From positions 22,354 through 31,479 of the forward strand of contig HF996723.1 of assembly GCA_000433335.1 (NCBI GenBank): a stretch of 9,126 nt of DNA. Reading direction: 5' to 3'. The first letter of the stretch is position 1, and each line of letters begins with the position of its first letter. Source of the DNA: Clostridium sp. CAG:1219. GTDB lineage: Bacteria > Bacillota > Clostridia > TANB77 > CAG-465. Shown here one piece after another: positions 1 through 6,519 of the stretch. Made by a program: the position numbers and the translations under genes. The notes beneath the pieces were generated by a model, which was given only the letters and a program-made list of their open reading frames with translations, did not search any database and was not told the origin of the DNA.

Positions 1-14
1 ATAATAATAATCAA

Positions 15-359
15 CTAAAAATTTTCATTTATTAATTTTATTATTGAATTTATAGCAGATTTTTGTCTGTCAGTATAGTAAAGGTTCTCGCTTTCTTCTT
101 CAAGAATATTATTTAGAGAATCTGAGAATAGATAATCAAGACTTACTTTTAGAATATTTGTCATCATAATTAAATTTGGCACACTAGGAAGCTTTAGTCC
201 TCTTTCAATGTCTCCAAGAAAGTTTACTGAAATCCCTAAGTCTTCTGCAAGTGATGCTCTTGATATACCCATCTTTGTTCTTGCTTCTCGTATTTTTTTA
301 CCAAAAGATATTTGATTTATAATGTTATTTTTGTTTTGTTTTTCTTCTGTCTTTTTCAA
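15..359 (-). CDS. XRE/Cro-C1 family helix-turn-helix transcriptional regulator
   Basis: Encodes a 114-residue protein with one HTH_3 (Cro/C1-type) DNA-binding domain at about residues 18-80. Visible hallmarks are the FGKKIREARTKMGISRASLA opening, the second helix pair around SVNFLGDIERG, and the closing pattern with P58 and LDYLF. The remaining C-terminal ~35 residues are acidic then helical, perhaps a dimerisation tail; no ligand or peptidase domain is present. The start is TTG at 359-357, chosen because an AGAGGTG ribosome binding site lies 5 nt upstream on the minus strand; the stop is TAG. It is divergent from corA and on the opposite strand to the pilus-like cluster. Such proteins usually act as repressors by binding short palindromes, often in their own promoter. 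The target here cannot be read from sequence. Family assignment is firm; any role in controlling the neighbours is speculation. Confidence 0.93.
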   Translation of the reverse strand: MKKTEEKQNKNNIINQISFGKKIREARTKMGISRASLAEDLGISVNFLGDIERGLKLPSVPNLIMMTNILKVSLDYLFSDSLNNILEEESENLYYTDRQKSAINSIIKLINENF

Positions 360-390
360 AATTTCACCTCTAACACTTTGAGTATAATAT

Positions 391-418
391 ATAATAATTT
401 TAAGATAATTTAAATCAA
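391..418 (-). promoter_or_regulatory. Candidate sigma-A promoter of the XRE regulator gene
   Basis: On the minus strand, TTGATT (418-413) and TATTAT (396-391) are separated by 16 nt. They match the -35 and -10 consensus at 4/6 and 5/6 positions. Transcription would start near 384, about 25 nt before the TTG start, a sensible leader length. The surrounding DNA is very AT-rich, so chance matches are common. Confidence 0.33.
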
Positions 419-573
419 CAGCTAGCGTTAATATATATACTTATAGTATGACATGCTTTACAAAATTAATTATTTTTTTGCTTTATTTATATAAAAATAA
501 AATGTTGATTTTTTCTATTGCTTATGCTACCATAAATTTATATAAAATAATAAAATTTAAAAATAAAATATAT

Positions 574-579
574 AGGAGG
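574..579 (+). promoter_or_regulatory. Ribosome binding site that fixes the corA start at 589
   Basis: A perfect AGGAGG sits 9 nt before ATG 589-591. The upstream in-frame ATG at 448 has no Shine-Dalgarno sequence. The extra 47 residues it would add are Ile/Lys/Tyr-rich and unlike the CorA N-terminus. This site therefore decides the start. Confidence 0.85.
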
Positions 580-588
580 TTATGTAAA

Positions 589-1533
589 ATGATAAAAATT
601 TATAAGACAAATGAAAGTACAGGAAAGCTAGAGACAGTGCAGTCTCCTATAAAAGGGTGTTGGATAAATATGGTGGCCCCAACAAAAGAAGAAATAGATT
701 ATGTAGCACACTCTTGTAAGATAGAGGATCATATATTAAAGTATCCACTAGACATAGCAGAAAAGGCACACATAGACACTATTGATGACAGTGTTCTTAT
801 TGTTGTAGATTCTCCAATGACTGAAGAAAATAAAAAAAATAAGATATATACAACAATTCCACTTGGAATGATTTTAGTTAGAGATGACATATTTATTACA
901 ATATCTCAAGTGAAAATTAATGCAGTAGAAGAAATGCTAAAAGAGCATAATTCACAGTTAATAGAAACAAATAAAAAATCTAGATTTGTGTTTCAAATAC
1001 TTTTTCAAGTTGCAGAAGACTATATAAAGTATTTGACTTATATAAATAAGGATCTAGAAAAATTTGAAACAAAAATGAAGAGAACTATGAGTAATGAAGA
1101 ACTTTTAAAATTACTTAATTTTCAGAAAACTATGATATATTTTAATGCCTCTGTTAAAGCAAATCAGGTTGTGCTAGAAAGACTAAAAAGAGGTAAATCA
1201 ATTAAACTGTATGAAGAAGATAGTGAAACACTAGAAGATACAATAATTGAAAATAGACAAGCAATAGAAATGATTGTAACATATAGCGAGATATTAAATG
1301 GAATTATTGAGATATTTGGCACTATGGTATCTAATAATTTAAATAATGTAATGAAAATCTTAACTTCAGTTACCCTAATTATTTCTATTCCTACAATGAT
1401 AGCAAGTTTTATGGGAATGAATGTAGAATTTCCATTTCCAACTAATATAGTTGGTTTTTTAGGAGTAATGGGATTTTCTATATTTGTTACTATAGTATGC
1501 GGATTGTTCTTAAAAAAGAAAAAACTATTATAA
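589..1533 (+). CDS. corA: CorA-family magnesium/divalent cation transporter
   Basis: Encodes a 314-residue member of the CorA/MIT family, pentameric channels for Mg2+ and sometimes Co2+ or Ni2+ in the cytoplasmic membrane. The signature Gly-Met-Asn motif is at residues 276-278 (within FMGMN), at the end of the first membrane helix (about 257-276). A second helix covers about 288-308, and the protein ends in a short lysine-rich cytoplasmic tail (KKKKLL). The preceding ~250 residues form the soluble domain, with a long helical stretch (about 155-250) as expected for the CorA funnel. The length is typical. After GMN the sequence is VEFPFP rather than the classical FxxMP loop, which is common in Firmicutes CorA-like proteins, so ion preference is uncertain. 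It is divergent from the XRE gene and separated by 183 nt from the next start. It looks like a housekeeping gene unrelated to the pilus-like cluster. Confidence 0.93.
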   Translation: MIKIYKTNESTGKLETVQSPIKGCWINMVAPTKEEIDYVAHSCKIEDHILKYPLDIAEKAHIDTIDDSVLIVVDSPMTEENKKNKIYTTIPLGMILVRDDIFITISQVKINAVEEMLKEHNSQLIETNKKSRFVFQILFQVAEDYIKYLTYINKDLEKFETKMKRTMSNEELLKLLNFQKTMIYFNASVKANQVVLERLKRGKSIKLYEEDSETLEDTIIENRQAIEMIVTYSEILNGIIEIFGTMVSNNLNNVMKILTSVTLIISIPTMIASFMGMNVEFPFPTNIVGFLGVMGFSIFVTIVCGLFLKKKKLL

Positions 1534-1590
1534 TGACGAAATTTATAAATAAATGTTTTAGTGTTACAAAAGTATTACAAAAATATTTCT

Positions 1591-1619
1591 TTGAAATAAC
1601 ATTTTGAAAAACACATAAA
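1591..1619 (+). promoter_or_regulatory. Candidate sigma-A promoter for the pilus-like operon (upstream)
   Basis: TTGAAA (1591-1596, 5/6 match) and CATAAA (1614-1619, 4/6 match) are separated by exactly 17 nt. They lie about 100 nt before the first gene of the cluster and just downstream of corA. This is one of two plausible promoters in the 1534-1716 gap. No GC-rich terminator for corA is visible there; the only inverted repeat is an A/T-dominated 6-bp one at 1584-1598. Confidence 0.3.
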
Positions 1620-1636
1620 AAAAGGGAAAATATATA

Positions 1637-1665
1637 TTGAAAAAATGCCAATTTTGATATATCCT
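1637..1665 (+). promoter_or_regulatory. Second candidate promoter, with -10 inside a palindrome
   Basis: TTGAAA (1637-1642) and TATCCT (1660-1665) are spaced 17 nt apart, with 5/6 and 4/6 matches to the consensus. The -10 box forms the left arm of the 16-bp palindrome at 1660-1675, the arrangement expected if a repressor bound there. The leader would be about 45 nt. Confidence 0.27.
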
Positions 1666-1675
1666 TTAAAGGATA
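1660..1675. repeat. 16-bp perfect palindrome, possible operator
   Basis: TATCCTTTAAAGGATA reads identically on both strands without a spacer. It lies 42 bp before the start of the first cluster gene. A 16-bp site of perfect dyad symmetry suits a homodimeric regulator better than an RNA hairpin, because it has no loop. Its binding protein is unknown; the adjacent XRE protein is only one candidate. Confidence 0.45.
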
Positions 1676-1716
1676 AAAGTAGTAATACGGTTTACGTATA
1701 TGGAGGTTTGAATAAT

Positions 1717-2934
1717 ATGGTTGGAATGAATCAAATGAAGAAAAAAATGGTTGTTGGAATTGTTATAGGCGCAGCTATTGGCGTAGTTGGAATAGGGCTT
1801 ACACTTTGGTGGGCTATAACAACAATTAATTCTTATAAAGAAGGAACAAATAAAGAGTATAATAGGCTTTATACTCAAGATGTTGCTGTTTTAAATAGAG
1901 ATGTAATTCAAGGAGAAGTTATAACATCAGATATGGTAACTACGGTAAATGTTCATAAAAGAACAGTGCCTACAGGAGCTCTAAACTTGTCTGAAATACC
2001 AGGAAATGTTGCAAAATTTAATATTCCTGCAAGTATTCCAATTACAGCTTCTATGGTAACTAAAGAGATTGTTTCAGCAGATGTACGTGATCAAGAAATA
2101 AATACTGTTGTTATGCCAAGTGATCTTGTTACAGGAGATTACGTAGATATTCGTATAATGTATCCAAGTGGAACTGACTATATAGTTTTAGCACAAAAGA
2201 AGGTAGGAGAAATTTCAGGAAGTACAATGTGGTTACAACTTACTGAAGATGAAAGATTAATTTTAAATGGTGCAATGGTTGATTCATATTTAAACGAAGG
2301 TACAAAATTATATGCTACTAAATATACAGATCCAGAAGCACAAATAAAACTTGATGATGAAACTGACGCAAAACTTAAAGGATATATGTTAAAAGCTATA
2401 GCTAGCACATTTAATCTATCTATAACAGATACTGATATAACTAATTTCATTAAAAATGAAAATGGAGAAAAAACAGATGCAACTACTTCAGGTACAACTA
2501 CTGCAAATTCAAATACAGCAGCAACTGTTGAAACTGCAGAAGGTGAAGAGACAACAGCTGACACAACAAACGGCACAGCAACTTCAGCTGGAGTTACAAC
2601 ATCAGATTTGAAAAAAGTTGAAGATATATTTGGACTACTTACAAAATATAAAAACTTTGCTTCGACTTTAACTAGAACATCAGAAAACTATCAACCAAAT
2701 ACTCAAATAATTGCTATGATGAATTCAAATGCTAATGTTTTACAAGAAGCAAAAGATAAACTAAGTACAACTGCAAGACAAAATATAGAAAATTCATTAA
2801 GTACTTATAAATCACAACAAGGTGATGATTATTCAAATGTTGTATCAGGAGCACAAGCTTCAATAGATGATCAAAAAGCACAAAGAGAAGCTTTATTAAA
2901 TGGCAGCACTACATCATCAGAATCAGGTGTATAA
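1717..2934 (+). CDS. SAF-domain, CpaB/RcpC-like pilus assembly protein with C-terminal extension
   Basis: Encodes a 405-residue membrane-anchored protein. A KKK-preceded hydrophobic helix at residues 11-33 indicates N-terminus inside, body outside. Residues about 53-120 form a SAF domain with the typical 'VAVLNRDVIQGEVITSDMV' pattern, followed by a beta-rich region (about 120-225) of the kind seen in CpaB/RcpC proteins of Tad/Flp pilus systems. Residues 253-296 are a Thr/Ser/Ala-rich low-complexity linker. Residues 297-405 are predicted mostly helical with a Ser/Gly tail. CpaB proteins are usually about 230-300 residues, so the linker and tail are an addition, plausibly spanning or contacting the cell wall. 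The start is ATG 1717, with GGAGG 10 nt upstream; in-frame codons at 1645 (ATG) and 1708 (TTG, only 1 nt from the GGAGG) are less suitable. First gene of the cluster. Family membership is supported by fold pattern plus context, not by strong catalytic motifs. Confidence 0.82.
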   Translation: MVGMNQMKKKMVVGIVIGAAIGVVGIGLTLWWAITTINSYKEGTNKEYNRLYTQDVAVLNRDVIQGEVITSDMVTTVNVHKRTVPTGALNLSEIPGNVAKFNIPASIPITASMVTKEIVSADVRDQEINTVVMPSDLVTGDYVDIRIMYPSGTDYIVLAQKKVGEISGSTMWLQLTEDERLILNGAMVDSYLNEGTKLYATKYTDPEAQIKLDDETDAKLKGYMLKAIASTFNLSITDTDITNFIKNENGEKTDATTSGTTTANSNTAATVETAEGEETTADTTNGTATSAGVTTSDLKKVEDIFGLLTKYKNFASTLTRTSENYQPNTQIIAMMNSNANVLQEAKDKLSTTARQNIENSLSTYKSQQGDDYSNVVSGAQASIDDQKAQREALLNGSTTSSESGV

Positions 2935-2989
2935 AATATTCAGTAACAATCAAAAGAAAATTAAATTAGTATTCTTAGGAGGAAAATAA

Positions 2990-3703
2990 ATGCAAGTAAT
3001 TGGATTAATGGGTTATGTAGATAAATACGATTTTACTATTAACCTTGCTAAAGCTATAAATATTGTTGGAAAATCAGTTTTAGTAATTGATGCTACACTA
3101 GATAAAAAGATTAAGTATGTTATTCCATCAATGTCAGTAGAAAAGGCATATGTTACTCAATACAACAATATAGACTTTGCGGTTGGATTTGAGAGTATTC
3201 ACGAAATAGAAAATTATATGAGCGAAAGAGGAATAAATATAGGACTTTATGATTATGCAATAATTGATATTGATAGTCCTAAAGCATATGAATTTTTTAG
3301 AGCAAGAGGATTTGATAAATTATATTTCTTTGTAGATTCCACTGTTTTATCAGTAGAAAAAAATAAAGAAATAGCAAATAGTTTTAAAATATTTAACAAT
3401 GCAAGTGAACAGAAAATTAAAATGACTAGAGTTTTATATAAAACTTATATGTCAAGGGCTTCTGAAAAATATTTTTCAGATAGTCTAACAGAATATGGAA
3501 TTGAATGGAATGAAAACTTTTATGAAATTCCAAACGAAGATCAAGATAAAATGGCCAATATGGACTCACAACTTAGTGGAATAATAGATATTAGAAAACA
3601 TACGAAATATTTTGTAAATGCCATTGCTGATATGACAGCTGAAATAGTTGAGAATATAAATGCAAGGCAAGTAATAAGTGAGATAAAAAGGAGGAGAGAT
3701 TAG
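2990..3703 (+). CDS. MinD/ParA-fold protein with degenerate Walker A (TadZ/CpaE-like)
   Basis: Encodes a 237-residue protein with the layout of a SIMIBI-class ParA/MinD ATPase. The N-terminal strand is followed by a P-loop position at residues 5-20, then 'VLVID' with D34 (the Walker A-prime position) and 'YDYAIIDID' with D93 (Walker B position). The P-loop reads GYVDKYDFTINLA where active relatives have GGxGKTTxxxNLA. The lysine (K12) survives, but the flanking glycine and threonine are replaced by Asp and Tyr, so nucleotide hydrolysis is doubtful. CpaE/TadZ proteins localise Tad pilus machines at the membrane; this one lacks their usual N-terminal receiver-like domain. A strong AGGAGG lies 7 nt before ATG 2990. 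Its stop codon shares one base with the start of the next, related gene, so translation is probably coupled. Fold is likely; the exact role is inferred from the cluster. Confidence 0.78.
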   Translation: MQVIGLMGYVDKYDFTINLAKAINIVGKSVLVIDATLDKKIKYVIPSMSVEKAYVTQYNNIDFAVGFESIHEIENYMSERGINIGLYDYAIIDIDSPKAYEFFRARGFDKLYFFVDSTVLSVEKNKEIANSFKIFNNASEQKIKMTRVLYKTYMSRASEKYFSDSLTEYGIEWNENFYEIPNEDQDKMANMDSQLSGIIDIRKHTKYFVNAIADMTAEIVENINARQVISEIKRRRD

Positions 3704-4524
3704 TGGCAAAAGTAGCTTTTTGGAGTGCAGAAAATAAAATGGCAGGCAATACACATGCTGTTTTGGCTACAAGTACTCTTATGGGAATAAGCCATAAGGT
3801 TACTTCAATAGTAATTCAAAGTAATTTTAATTCAAGAAAAATTGAATCCGCTTTTACGCCATATGATGTTCTTCTTGAAACAGGTGCGTTTGAAAGTTCT
3901 AATATAGGAATTTCGGCACTAGCTAGACTTATTACAAGTAATAAACTTACACCTGATTTTATACAAAACTATGCAAAACCAGTTTTGAAAAATAGACTTG
4001 ATATATTGTATGGAATTAATTCTAAAGATAGACAAATGTATGAGGAAACTATGTCAAATCTTACATATCTTATAAGAAAAGCTGATGAAATGTACGATTT
4101 AGTTTTTATAGACTTGCCAAAAGGAACAACAGACAAATATGTTGAATCAACTTTGGCTGATGCGGATGTGGTCGTATGCGTATTAAATCAAGACATGGTA
4201 AAATTAACAGAATTTTTTAGAAATATAAATTCAAATGAAACCTTAAAAGATAAGCAAAAAATATACGTTATAGCAGACTACGATGATAAATCAAAGTATA
4301 ATGTATTTAACATTGCGTCTAGATTTAGAATAAGAGAACCAATTTATACTGTTCCTCATAACATGATGTTTGCTGATGCATGTAATGATGGTGATATAGT
4401 TGATTTCTTTTACAAAAACATTCAAGCTGAAAATGAAAAAGGCGACTATAATGGAAAATTTATAGCTTCTACAAGACAAATAGTAGAAAAAATATTAGAT
4501 ATTACTAAAGTAAAAGATGCTTAA
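3703..4524 (+). CDS. Second MinD/ParA-fold protein, atypical P-loop (TadZ/CpaE-like)
   Basis: Encodes a 273-residue protein of the same fold class as its upstream neighbour. It begins VAFWSAENKMAGNTHAVLA, where residues 8-18 occupy the Walker A position. The G-x-T pattern (G15, T17) is kept, but the catalytic lysine is Asn16. The Walker B position is 'YDLVFIDLPKG' with D137, followed by the 'ADADVVVCVLNQD' strand typical of MinD-like proteins. Atypical P-loops are known in TadZ/CpaE proteins. The start is GTG 3703-3705, overlapping the previous TAG stop by one base (TAGTG). AGGAGG lies 8 nt upstream inside the preceding gene, which fixes the start and implies tight co-translation. The two products could form a heterodimer or stacked scaffold for the motor encoded next; this is inference. 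Soluble, with no membrane helix. Confidence 0.8.
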   Translation: MAKVAFWSAENKMAGNTHAVLATSTLMGISHKVTSIVIQSNFNSRKIESAFTPYDVLLETGAFESSNIGISALARLITSNKLTPDFIQNYAKPVLKNRLDILYGINSKDRQMYEETMSNLTYLIRKADEMYDLVFIDLPKGTTDKYVESTLADADVVVCVLNQDMVKLTEFFRNINSNETLKDKQKIYVIADYDDKSKYNVFNIASRFRIREPIYTVPHNMMFADACNDGDIVDFFYKNIQAENEKGDYNGKFIASTRQIVEKILDITKVKDA

Positions 4525-4617
4525 TATATTAAGGCAGAAAAAGAATAAATAAAGTAAAAATTGAAAAGCAAGAAATAAAAATACTAAACGCAGTGACAAA
4601 AAAGAGAGGGTGAAAAA

Positions 4618-6510
4618 ATGGTTGCATTTGTTATTAACATCATACTTATATTAGCTTTACTAGCATTTGTAGGACTGTTTGTTTATTATAAAGTAAGAGG
4701 ATCTACTGTTAAAGAAACTGAAAATGTAATTGTATCTCGTGAGAGAGATAAATATAGCATACCCAAAATGCAAGAGTTTATCAAAAAGCAATTTGATGAG
4801 ATAACTCGTATGAATTTATATGATCTTGCACTTTCAGAAGAAGAGTTTGAAAGAAGAAGAAATGTAAAATATGCATTAAAAAAAGCATTAAAGGGTGCAG
4901 GATATGCTGATAAAAGTGATAAGAAGTATGTTAAAACTTTGATGTTTGACTTATTTAGGAATAATTATGGTGTAAATAATATAAATGTAAATTATGCTAT
5001 ACCATTTGATGACTTTGAAAGTTTAACACCACAAGATAAATTTGAAATACTACTTCATTTTTATAAAAAAGAGTACAAAGCAGAAGCTTTAACACAAATT
5101 ATAACAAAATATAATTTGGATGTTCCAAAATATGAATTTGATCCAGAAGTTTCATCATATGTTATAACAGCAGAAGAAATTTCTAGTATATTTTCAAAAG
5201 AAATTTCAGAAGATATGTTAACATTTGATGATAAACTTGAAATTGTAGTTCAACGTGTATATCAAGGTTACAAAGGATACAGTGTAGTCGATGACATAAG
5301 AGATATGAATATCGATGGTGTATCTGGTGGTGTATCTGGTATTCCACCATCATTCTTAGATCAAGTTACTGGTATGGAAGATTATCTAGAGCAAATGAAT
5401 GGTAGAAAAATGCCAATGTCATATGACTCTGTATGGATATTCTATAAAGGTAAAGCTACATATTTATCATTCCTATCATTTGGAAGTGAAGCTGAACTTA
5501 AAAGAGTTTGTCAAAATATCTATAAATACAATAATCCAGGACAACTTTCTGAATCTGTTGGTTTTAAAATCAATGAGATGAAAGATGGTTCCCGTGTAGT
5601 TGTTTTAAGACCAAACTTTGCAGAATCATGGGCATTCTTCGTAAGAAAATTTGCTCCACCAACACTTATTTCTGCAGAACAATTATTAATACATAAAAAT
5701 AAAGAAAAAGTAATAGAACTTTTAAAATATTTAATTACAGGAGCACGTGTTACAGCAATCACAGGTGAACAAGGTTGCGGTAAAACAACACTTCTTATGG
5801 CTATAATGAAATACTTATATCCAACAATTACAATTCGTGTACAGGAAACTGCATTTGAATTGCACTTAAGAAAAATTTATCCAAATCACAACATCTTGTC
5901 TTTACGTGAAACTGAAACAATAACTGGTCAAATGGGACTAGATGTTCAAAAGAAAACAGATGGTGGTGTTAACATCCTAGGAGAGGTTGCAACTGATCCG
6001 GTTGCTGCTTGGATGATTCAGATGGCACAGGTTGCATCTAAATTTACACTTTTCACTCACCACGCTAAAACATTCCCAAATTTAATAACTTCACTTAGAA
6101 ACTCATTACTTAAAATAGGAATGTTCAACTCAGAAAACGTTGCTGAAGTACAGGTTGTACAAGTTATAAACTTTGATATACACTTAAAAAGAGGTGTAGA
6201 TGGTACAAGATATATTGAAAGAATAACAGAGTGTGTACCAGTAGAACAGAAATTTGAATATAACAATGATTATAGAAAAGAAAAGACACTAGAACAAAAA
6301 CTAGACAAATTTATGGATAACTCAGTAGAATACTTTAGACATATGACTCAAAATAATAACTACACTTATCATAATGTTGTTGAATGGCATGACGGTGAAT
6401 ATGTATTTACTCATCCAATTACTGAAGAAAATATTAAAGCAATGAGAGAAAATATGTCACCAGAAGACATGAGAGCATTTGATAATTTTGTAGATACAGC
6501 TTGGGGGTGA
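4618..6510 (+). CDS. tadA: CpaF/TadA-like secretion motor ATPase with N-terminal membrane anchor
   Basis: Encodes a 630-residue type II/IV secretion-family ATPase that would power pilin assembly at the cytoplasmic membrane. Residues 3-25 form a hydrophobic helix. Residues about 45-340 are an N-terminal domain region ending in 'DGSRVVVLRPNFAESWAFF', which corresponds to the CpaF segment just before the P-loop domain. Walker A is GEQGCGKTT (383-391, K389). An Asp-box-like segment has E410 and E414, the Walker B region is 'NILGEVATDPVAAW' with E456, and the His box is 'THHAKT' (480-485). Usual CpaF proteins are about 350-500 residues, have no membrane helix, and read GEVRGGEA and TIHAN at the last two motifs. 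Here the conserved Arg after GEV is Ala458 and the Gly-rich turn is lost. A glycine-rich repeat GVSGGVSG (234-241) precedes the N-terminal sensor region. Preceded by a 93-nt gap and by GAGGGTGA with 5-nt spacing. Confidence 0.9.
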   Translation: MVAFVINIILILALLAFVGLFVYYKVRGSTVKETENVIVSRERDKYSIPKMQEFIKKQFDEITRMNLYDLALSEEEFERRRNVKYALKKALKGAGYADKSDKKYVKTLMFDLFRNNYGVNNINVNYAIPFDDFESLTPQDKFEILLHFYKKEYKAEALTQIITKYNLDVPKYEFDPEVSSYVITAEEISSIFSKEISEDMLTFDDKLEIVVQRVYQGYKGYSVVDDIRDMNIDGVSGGVSGIPPSFLDQVTGMEDYLEQMNGRKMPMSYDSVWIFYKGKATYLSFLSFGSEAELKRVCQNIYKYNNPGQLSESVGFKINEMKDGSRVVVLRPNFAESWAFFVRKFAPPTLISAEQLLIHKNKEKVIELLKYLITGARVTAITGEQGCGKTTLLMAIMKYLYPTITIRVQETAFELHLRKIYPNHNILSLRETETITGQMGLDVQKKTDGGVNILGEVATDPVAAWMIQMAQVASKFTLFTHHAKTFPNLITSLRNSLLKIGMFNSENVAEVQVVQVINFDIHLKRGVDGTRYIERITECVPVEQKFEYNNDYRKEKTLEQKLDKFMDNSVEYFRHMTQNNNYTYHNVVEWHDGEYVFTHPITEENIKAMRENMSPEDMRAFDNFVDTAWG

Positions 6511-6519
6511 TAGTATTTT

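Larger units (their letters stand above)
360..588. promoter_or_regulatory. Divergent intergenic region between the XRE gene and corA
   Basis: This 229-nt, extremely AT-rich region separates two divergently transcribed genes and should contain both promoters. For corA, TTGAGT (378-383) and TAAGAT (401-406) are spaced 17 nt apart but match the consensus only 4/6 each, so this is a weak candidate. No M-box (magnesium) riboswitch structure is apparent in the corA leader. An open frame continues upstream from corA to 448, but it lacks a ribosome binding site and encodes low-complexity sequence, so it is treated as leader. Confidence 0.4.

Noticed and set aside
448..588. N-terminal extension of corA by 47 residues from the ATG at 448
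   Set aside because: It has no ribosome binding site and encodes low-complexity Ile/Lys/Tyr sequence, whereas AGGAGG stands at the right distance before ATG 589, where the CorA-like N-terminus begins.
1584..1598. Inverted repeat TATTTC-TTT-GAAATA after corA as a terminator
   Set aside because: The stem is only 6 bp with one G-C pair and has no T-tract after it. In DNA this AT-rich such repeats arise by chance.
1645..1716. Upstream ATG start for the SAF-domain protein
   Set aside because: No Shine-Dalgarno sequence precedes 1645, and the frame would run through the palindrome and the GGAGG that serves ATG 1717.
2178..2576. 132-codon open frame on the minus strand opposite the SAF-protein gene
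   Set aside because: It lies wholly inside a well-supported gene over its Thr/Ala-rich linker, has Val/Ser low-complexity composition, and shows no recognisable family. It is a frame shadow.
4525..4617. Possible internal promoter before the motor ATPase gene (TTGAAA at 4561-4566)
   Set aside because: No acceptable -10 lies at 16-18 nt; the nearest, TACTAA, is at 15 nt with only 3/6 matches. The gap is purine-rich leader-like sequence.
5314..5340. Short direct repeat GGTGTATCTGGT (two units) in the motor ATPase gene as a phase-variable tract
   Set aside because: There are only two 12-nt units, in frame, encoding a GVSGGVSG loop; a change in unit number would not shift the frame.
6508..6513. 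Tandem TGA-TAG at the end of the motor ATPase gene as a hint of TGA being read as Trp
   Set aside because: TGG encodes tryptophan throughout and no gene contains an in-frame TGA. TGA here overlaps the ribosome binding site of the next gene, which explains it as an ordinary stop.
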